Shown here piece after piece: positions 60,400-64,000 of a stretch of DNA of 64,000 nucleotides. The stretch comes from Gammaproteobacteria bacterium (GTDB taxonomy: Bacteria; Pseudomonadota; Gammaproteobacteria; Pseudomonadales; Azotimanducaceae). Below the pieces are notes generated by a model. It was not told the DNA's origin, searched no databases, and saw only the letters and a list, made by a program, of their open reading frames with translations. The number at the start of each line of letters is the position of its first letter. Position 1 is the stretch's first letter. The position numbers and the translations under genes were made by a program. The stretch lies in NCBI GenBank assembly GCA_009843635.1, contig VYDB01000150.1, positions 1-64,000 on the forward strand, in the 5' to 3' direction.

Positions 60400-61869
60400 A
60401 TGCCCATCAATTGGAAGCAATACCAAGCTGCGGGCCTTTGGGACGAGCTCGTCACGCCCTCGGGCCGGGCCCGCCCCGGCGCCGGACCGTTGCTGCGGGT
60501 GCTCTCGCGGCTGACTGACGAGGCGCTTTCCGAGCGGGCCGCCGCCGCCGAGTTGGCGATTCGCACCATGGGCATCACCTTCACGGTTTACGACACGGGC
60601 CAACCCGGCGGCATCGACCGCGAATGGCCCTTCGACATCGTGCCGCGCCTGATTCGCAAACGTGAATGGGACGCCATCGCCCAAGGGCTGGCCCAGCGTG
60701 TGCGGGCCTTGAACGCCTTTATCGACGACGTTTACCACCACCAACGCATCCTGCGCGATGGCGTGGTGCCTGCGGCGTACATCGAAAAGTCCCGCGAGTT
60801 TCGGCCTCGGTGCGTGGGCATCGACCCACCCCACGGCGTTTGGTCCCATGTCTGCGGCACCGATCTGGTGCGCGACCAGGATGGTGCCCTCTATGTGCTG
60901 GAAGACAACCTCAGGGTGCCTTCGGGCGTGTCCTACATGCTGGAGAACCGCGCCGTGATGAAGCGCGTCTTCCCGGAACTGTTCAAGGATTACGTCATCC
61001 ATCCGGTGGACGACTACCCGCAACGGCTGGCGGCCTGCTTGCGTTCCCTGGCACCCGAAGGCAATGACTCCCCGCAGATCGTTGTGCTGACCCCCGGCAT
61101 CTACAACTCGGCCTACTTCGAGCACGCCTACCTGGCCCAAGCCATGGGCGCCGAACTGGTCGAGGGCGCTGACCTCAGGGTTGGCGCCGATGACTGCGTG
61201 TACATGAAGACCATCGCCGGCCGGGTGCGGGTGGACGTGATCTACCGGCGCATCGATGATTTGTTCCTCGACCCGAAGGCGTTCCGTGCCGATTCCGTGC
61301 TCGGCGTGCCCGGCTTGATGCGAGCTTGGCAGGCGGGCAACGTGGCGCTGGCCAATGCGCCCGGCTGCGGCGTGGCGGACGACAAGGTGATCTACACCTA
61401 CGTGCCGGACATGGTGCGCTACTACTTGGGCGAGGAGCCGCTGCTGGCCAACGTGCCCTCCTACCGTTGCGTGGAGAAGGCCGACCGGGACTACGTGCTC
61501 GACAACCTCGACAAGCTGGTGGTCAAGCCCGCCAACGAGTCCGGCGGCTACGGGATGCTGATCGGCCCGATGGCCAGCAAGCGGCAGCGCAATGCGTTCG
61601 CCCGCGCCGTGCGCGCCAATCCGCGCAACTACATGGCGCAGCCGATGCTCATCCTGTCCACGGCACCCACCTTGGCCGGCGCGCCGGGCAGCGTCGATCG
61701 GATGCAGCCTCGCCACCTGGACCTGCGCCCCTTCATCCTGTCCGGGGCGGAAACCCATGTAACCATGGGCGGCCTGACCCGGGTGGCGATGAAGAAGGGG
61801 TCCATGGTGGTGAACTCCTCCCAAGGCGGCGGCAGCAAGGACACCTGGATACTGGATCTGCCGCCATGA
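60400..61869 (+). CDS. Circularly permuted ATP-grasp protein
   Basis: A 489-residue circularly permuted ATP-grasp type 2 protein (DUF404/DUF407). Recognisable segments are [35 protein letters not shown]-like, [36 protein letters not shown] and [17 protein letters not shown]. Such proteins are thought to make peptide or amide bonds and almost always sit with an alpha-E gene, as here. ATG 60400 is 13 bases after the LLM stop. Product unknown. Confidence 0.93.
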   Translation: MPINWKQYQAAGLWDELVTPSGRARPGAGPLLRVLSRLTDEALSERAAAAELAIRTMGITFTVYDTGQPGGIDREWPFDIVPRLIRKREWDAIAQGLAQRVRALNAFIDDVYHHQRILRDGVVPAAYIEKSREFRPRCVGIDPPHGVWSHVCGTDLVRDQDGALYVLEDNLRVPSGVSYMLENRAVMKRVFPELFKDYVIHPVDDYPQRLAACLRSLAPEGNDSPQIVVLTPGIYNSAYFEHAYLAQAMGAELVEGADLRVGADDCVYMKTIAGRVRVDVIYRRIDDLFLDPKAFRADSVLGVPGLMRAWQAGNVALANAPGCGVADDKVIYTYVPDMVRYYLGEEPLLANVPSYRCVEKADRDYVLDNLDKLVVKPANESGGYGMLIGPMASKRQRNAFARAVRANPRNYMAQPMLILSTAPTLAGAPGSVDRMQPRHLDLRPFILSGAETHVTMGGLTRVAMKKGSMVVNSSQGGGSKDTWILDLPP

Positions 61870-62909
61870 GCCACAGCGTGCTTTCCAGAGTCGCCGAGCG
61901 CATCTACTGGCTGGGGCGCTACACGGAGCGGGCCGACAACACGGCACGGCTGATCAACGTCAACACCAACATGCTCATGGACCTGCCCACGCGCCGCCCC
62001 CTTGGCTGGCGGCCGCTGATCGACATCACCGGTTCCGGGGCGCTGTTCGACTCGCTGTACAGCGACGCCAGCGAACGCAACGTGTGCCGCTTCCTCACCA
62101 GCGACGCGCGCCATCCCTCGGCGATAACCAGCGCCATTTCGGCCGCCCGGGAGAACGCCCGCACGGTGCGGGAAACCATGCCCGGCCCCACCTTCGAGTA
62201 CGTCAACGACTTGCATCTGTTCGCCCGATCAGCACTCGGGCCGAACCTTTCCCGAGGTAAGCGCCACGCCGCCCTCGAAGGCATCAACAACCGGGTGCAG
62301 CGACTGGAGGGCTTTCTTTCGCAAAACATGATGCACGGCGCCCACTGGCAATTGTTGCGCCTTGGCAGCCGGATCGAGCGGGCCGACATGACCACCCGCA
62401 TCATCGACGTGCGTTCAGACGACCTGCTGCCACCGGGCCACGACCTCGCCCCCTTCCAGGAGATTCAATGGCGCAGCGTGCTCGGCTCCCTGAACGCGCG
62501 CCAATCCTATCAAGCGGCCACAGGCGCACCCATCAGCCGTTCCCGGGTGCTGGAGTTCCTGCTCCGCGAACCCGGACTGCCGCGCTCCTACGCCTATTGC
62601 CTGAGCGCCATGCGCCGCCACATCCGCTCGCTGCCGCGCCACGAAGCCCCGCTTCGCGCTTGCGACCAAGCGGCGGCGTTTCTGGCGTCGGCCAACCCGG
62701 GCGCCCTTGACGGCGAGTCCTTGCATCGGTTCCTCGATGAATGCCAAGTGCAGCTCGGCATACTGCACGAGGCGGTGACCAACACTTGGTTCCGAGTGCC
62801 GGAGGATGCCCTCCAACCGGCGCCATCGCAGGGCGAAATACCCTTCGGCAGCACTAGACTCATGCCTCCGGAGTCGGTACCGCCGCAGCGGGAAGGTTCG
62901 CCGCAATGA
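61866..62909 (+). CDS. Alpha-E domain protein (DUF403)
   Basis: A 347-residue helical protein. The N terminus LSRVAERIYWLGRYTERADNTARL is the alpha-E signature, and a second helix-rich RLGSRIERADMTTRIIDV follows. It partners the ATP-grasp enzyme in an unknown peptide-modifying pathway. ATG 61866 overlaps the ATP-grasp stop (ATGA). The third usual partner, a transglutaminase-like protein, is not seen. Its stop overlaps the next gene by 4 bases. Confidence 0.93.
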   Translation: MSHSVLSRVAERIYWLGRYTERADNTARLINVNTNMLMDLPTRRPLGWRPLIDITGSGALFDSLYSDASERNVCRFLTSDARHPSAITSAISAARENARTVRETMPGPTFEYVNDLHLFARSALGPNLSRGKRHAALEGINNRVQRLEGFLSQNMMHGAHWQLLRLGSRIERADMTTRIIDVRSDDLLPPGHDLAPFQEIQWRSVLGSLNARQSYQAATGAPISRSRVLEFLLREPGLPRSYAYCLSAMRRHIRSLPRHEAPLRACDQAAAFLASANPGALDGESLHRFLDECQVQLGILHEAVTNTWFRVPEDALQPAPSQGEIPFGSTRLMPPESVPPQREGSPQ

Positions 62910-64000
62910 CGCCCTTGGCTCGCGCCAATGCGGCGCTCATCCTACTCATCATCGCCGCCTGCACCGAACAGGAAACGCCCATGCCTGACTTGAAGCTGCC
63001 GTCGCAGCCACCCATGGCGGAAATGCGTCCGCACGCCTACACCCACCACGGCATCACCGTGGAGGATCCCTTTCACTGGCTGAAGGACGACAGCTATCCA
63101 ACGGTGGACGATGCCGATGTGCTGGCCTACCTCGAAGCGGAGAACCGCTACTTCGAGGCGGCAATGGCGCCCCACGCGGCCCTGGTGGAGACCCTGTTCG
63201 AGGAAATCAAGGCCCGCCAACAGCCGGATGAGGCCAGCGTCCCGGTGCGCGAAGGGGCTTGGTTCTACCAATGGCGCTACGAACGGGACGGGCAGTACCG
63301 CATCTGGTCACGTTGGCCTGCCAACGCCCCGGACGCTCGGCTGGCGCCGACAGAGGGTGCCGAAACGATTCTCGATGAGCCCGCGTTGGCAAAAGGCCTT
63401 GAGTATTTCCGCCTTGGGGCATTGGCGGTCAGCAACGGCGGCCAACTGATGGCCTACAGCACCGACACCAATGGCTCGGAGCGCTTTCGCCTGGTGGTCA
63501 AGGATCTCGGCAGCGGCGAACTGCTCGAGGATGCCATCGAGAACACCATCGGCTCCCCGGTATGGGCGGCGGATGACTCGGCGTTTCTCTACACGGTCGT
63601 TGACGAGAATTGGCGTCCCTACCAAGTGCGGCGCCATCGGCTGGGCGAGCCGGCAGCCGAGGACGCCATCGTTTACGAAGAGTCCGATCCGGGCTTTTTC
63701 GTGGGCATCTCGGCTTCGGCATCCAAACAGCATGTCATCATCCATACCGCCGACCATGTGACCTCCGAGGCGTACCTGATCCCCGCCGATGATTTGGACG
63801 CCAAGCCCCGCCTAGTCGCCCCGCGCCGGGCGGGCCATGAGTATTCCGTGGACCATCAGGGCGACCGCTTCATCATCCGCACCAACGACCGGCACAAAAA
63901 CACCCGCTTGGCCGCTGCCACCGGCGAGGACCTGTCCGAGGCGGCCTGGACATCCCTGCTGGAGGGCTCCGATGCGCTCTACATCCGCAGTTTCCAGCCG
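62906..64000 (+). CDS. Prolyl oligopeptidase-family peptidase (S9), N-terminal part
   Basis: The gene runs past the right edge; about 365 codons are seen. An N-terminal lipoprotein signal (ALILLIIAAC, Cys 19) is followed by HAYTHHGITVEDPFHWLKDD and LAYLEAENRYFEAAM, the N terminus of oligopeptidase B/prolyl oligopeptidase. The seven-bladed propeller is begun; the catalytic domain with Ser, Asp and His lies beyond the window. ATG 62906 overlaps the alpha-E stop (ATGA). It would be anchored in the periplasm and cleave short peptides. Confidence 0.88.
   Translation, partial: MTPLARANAALILLIIAACTEQETPMPDLKLPSQPPMAEMRPHAYTHHGITVEDPFHWLKDDSYPTVDDADVLAYLEAENRYFEAAMAPHAALVETLFEEIKARQQPDEASVPVREGAWFYQWRYERDGQYRIWSRWPANAPDARLAPTEGAETILDEPALAKGLEYFRLGALAVSNGGQLMAYSTDTNGSERFRLVVKDLGSGELLEDAIENTIGSPVWAADDSAFLYTVVDENWRPYQVRRHRLGEPAAEDAIVYEESDPGFFVGISASASKQHVIIHTADHVTSEAYLIPADDLDAKPRLVAPRRAGHEYSVDHQGDRFIIRTNDRHKNTRLAAATGEDLSEAAWTSLLEGSDALYIRSFQP

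Noticed and set aside
59010-60584. Minus-strand 524-codon frame over the LLM gene
   Set aside because: Antisense to the luciferase-like gene, without a recognised domain.
60301-61947. Minus-strand frame over the ATP-grasp gene
   Set aside because: Antisense to clear ATP-grasp motifs; His/Gly/Val-rich shadow composition.

Overview
The window is a chromosomal piece of a GC-rich, Gram-negative bacterium, most likely a gammaproteobacterium able to break down steroids. The class is suggested by core genes with gamma-type neighbourhoods: bamD divergent from rluD-pgeF, rpoD followed by a CAU-anticodon tRNA, an rml/O-antigen block, and three TonB-dependent receptors. Many reading frames appear to use TTG or GTG starts. 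No rRNA, CRISPR array or complete insertion sequence is visible.

Layout. (1) 1-1835: the tail of an enoyl-CoA hydratase, a HadA/HadB-like hot-dog dehydratase pair and a convergent SDR. (2) About 1850-19570 is a defence and accessory island. It starts with a type I restriction-modification locus: hsdM with a long C-terminal extension, a decayed YhcG-type nuclease, hsdS, a zeta-toxin-like remnant with a small partner gene, an AlbA_2/ATPase regulator with a duplicated winged helix, hsdR and a YgjP-like metallopeptidase. Next comes a clearly lower-GC four-gene operon (12958-18279): a DNA methyltransferase, a phosphoribosyltransferase-like protein, an ORC/CDC6-like AAA ATPase and an unrecognised two-lobed protein. 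I regard this operon as the best candidate for a poorly described defence system. A decayed IS5-family transposase and a DUF6173-like gene close the island. (3) 19578-24474: a CYP153-like P450, an HSL-type esterase, a ClpP-like protease, an enoyl-CoA hydratase and an acyl-CoA dehydrogenase. (4) 24651-30137: two TonB-dependent receptors. (5) 30134-38583: a compact nine-gene minus-strand operon whose products match the hsaA-hsaD-hsaC steroid A/B-ring steps and the ipdA-ipdB-ipdC-echA20-fadA6-ipdF C/D-ring steps. (6) 38778-42873: an SDR, two Lrp/AsnC regulators, an NTF2-like protein, an LLM oxidoreductase and a glutathione transferase. (7) 42929-48177: rmlD, rmlC, rmlB, an SDR, a glycosyltransferase and an O-antigen ligase-like membrane protein. 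(8) 48224-56595: housekeeping genes: tRNA, rpoD, a MerR regulator, a phosphotransferase, bamD, rluD, pgeF and a secreted nuclease. (9) 56683-64000: a third TonB-dependent receptor, an LLM monooxygenase, an ATP-grasp/alpha-E pair and the start of a lipoprotein-like prolyl oligopeptidase.

How the genes work together. The two receptors at 24651-30137 end against the steroid operon and could bring steroid substrates across the outer membrane. HsaA hydroxylates, HsaC cleaves and HsaD hydrolyses the aromatised A ring. IpdF, IpdC, EchA20, IpdAB and FadA6 then degrade the remaining C/D-ring propionyl-CoA intermediate. The P450, acyl-CoA dehydrogenase and hydratase could serve side-chain or fatty-acid oxidation. 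KshAB, KstD, HsaB, HsaE-G and a KstR-type repressor are not in the window. Family assignments rest on motif recognition and remembered family sequences, not on a database search.
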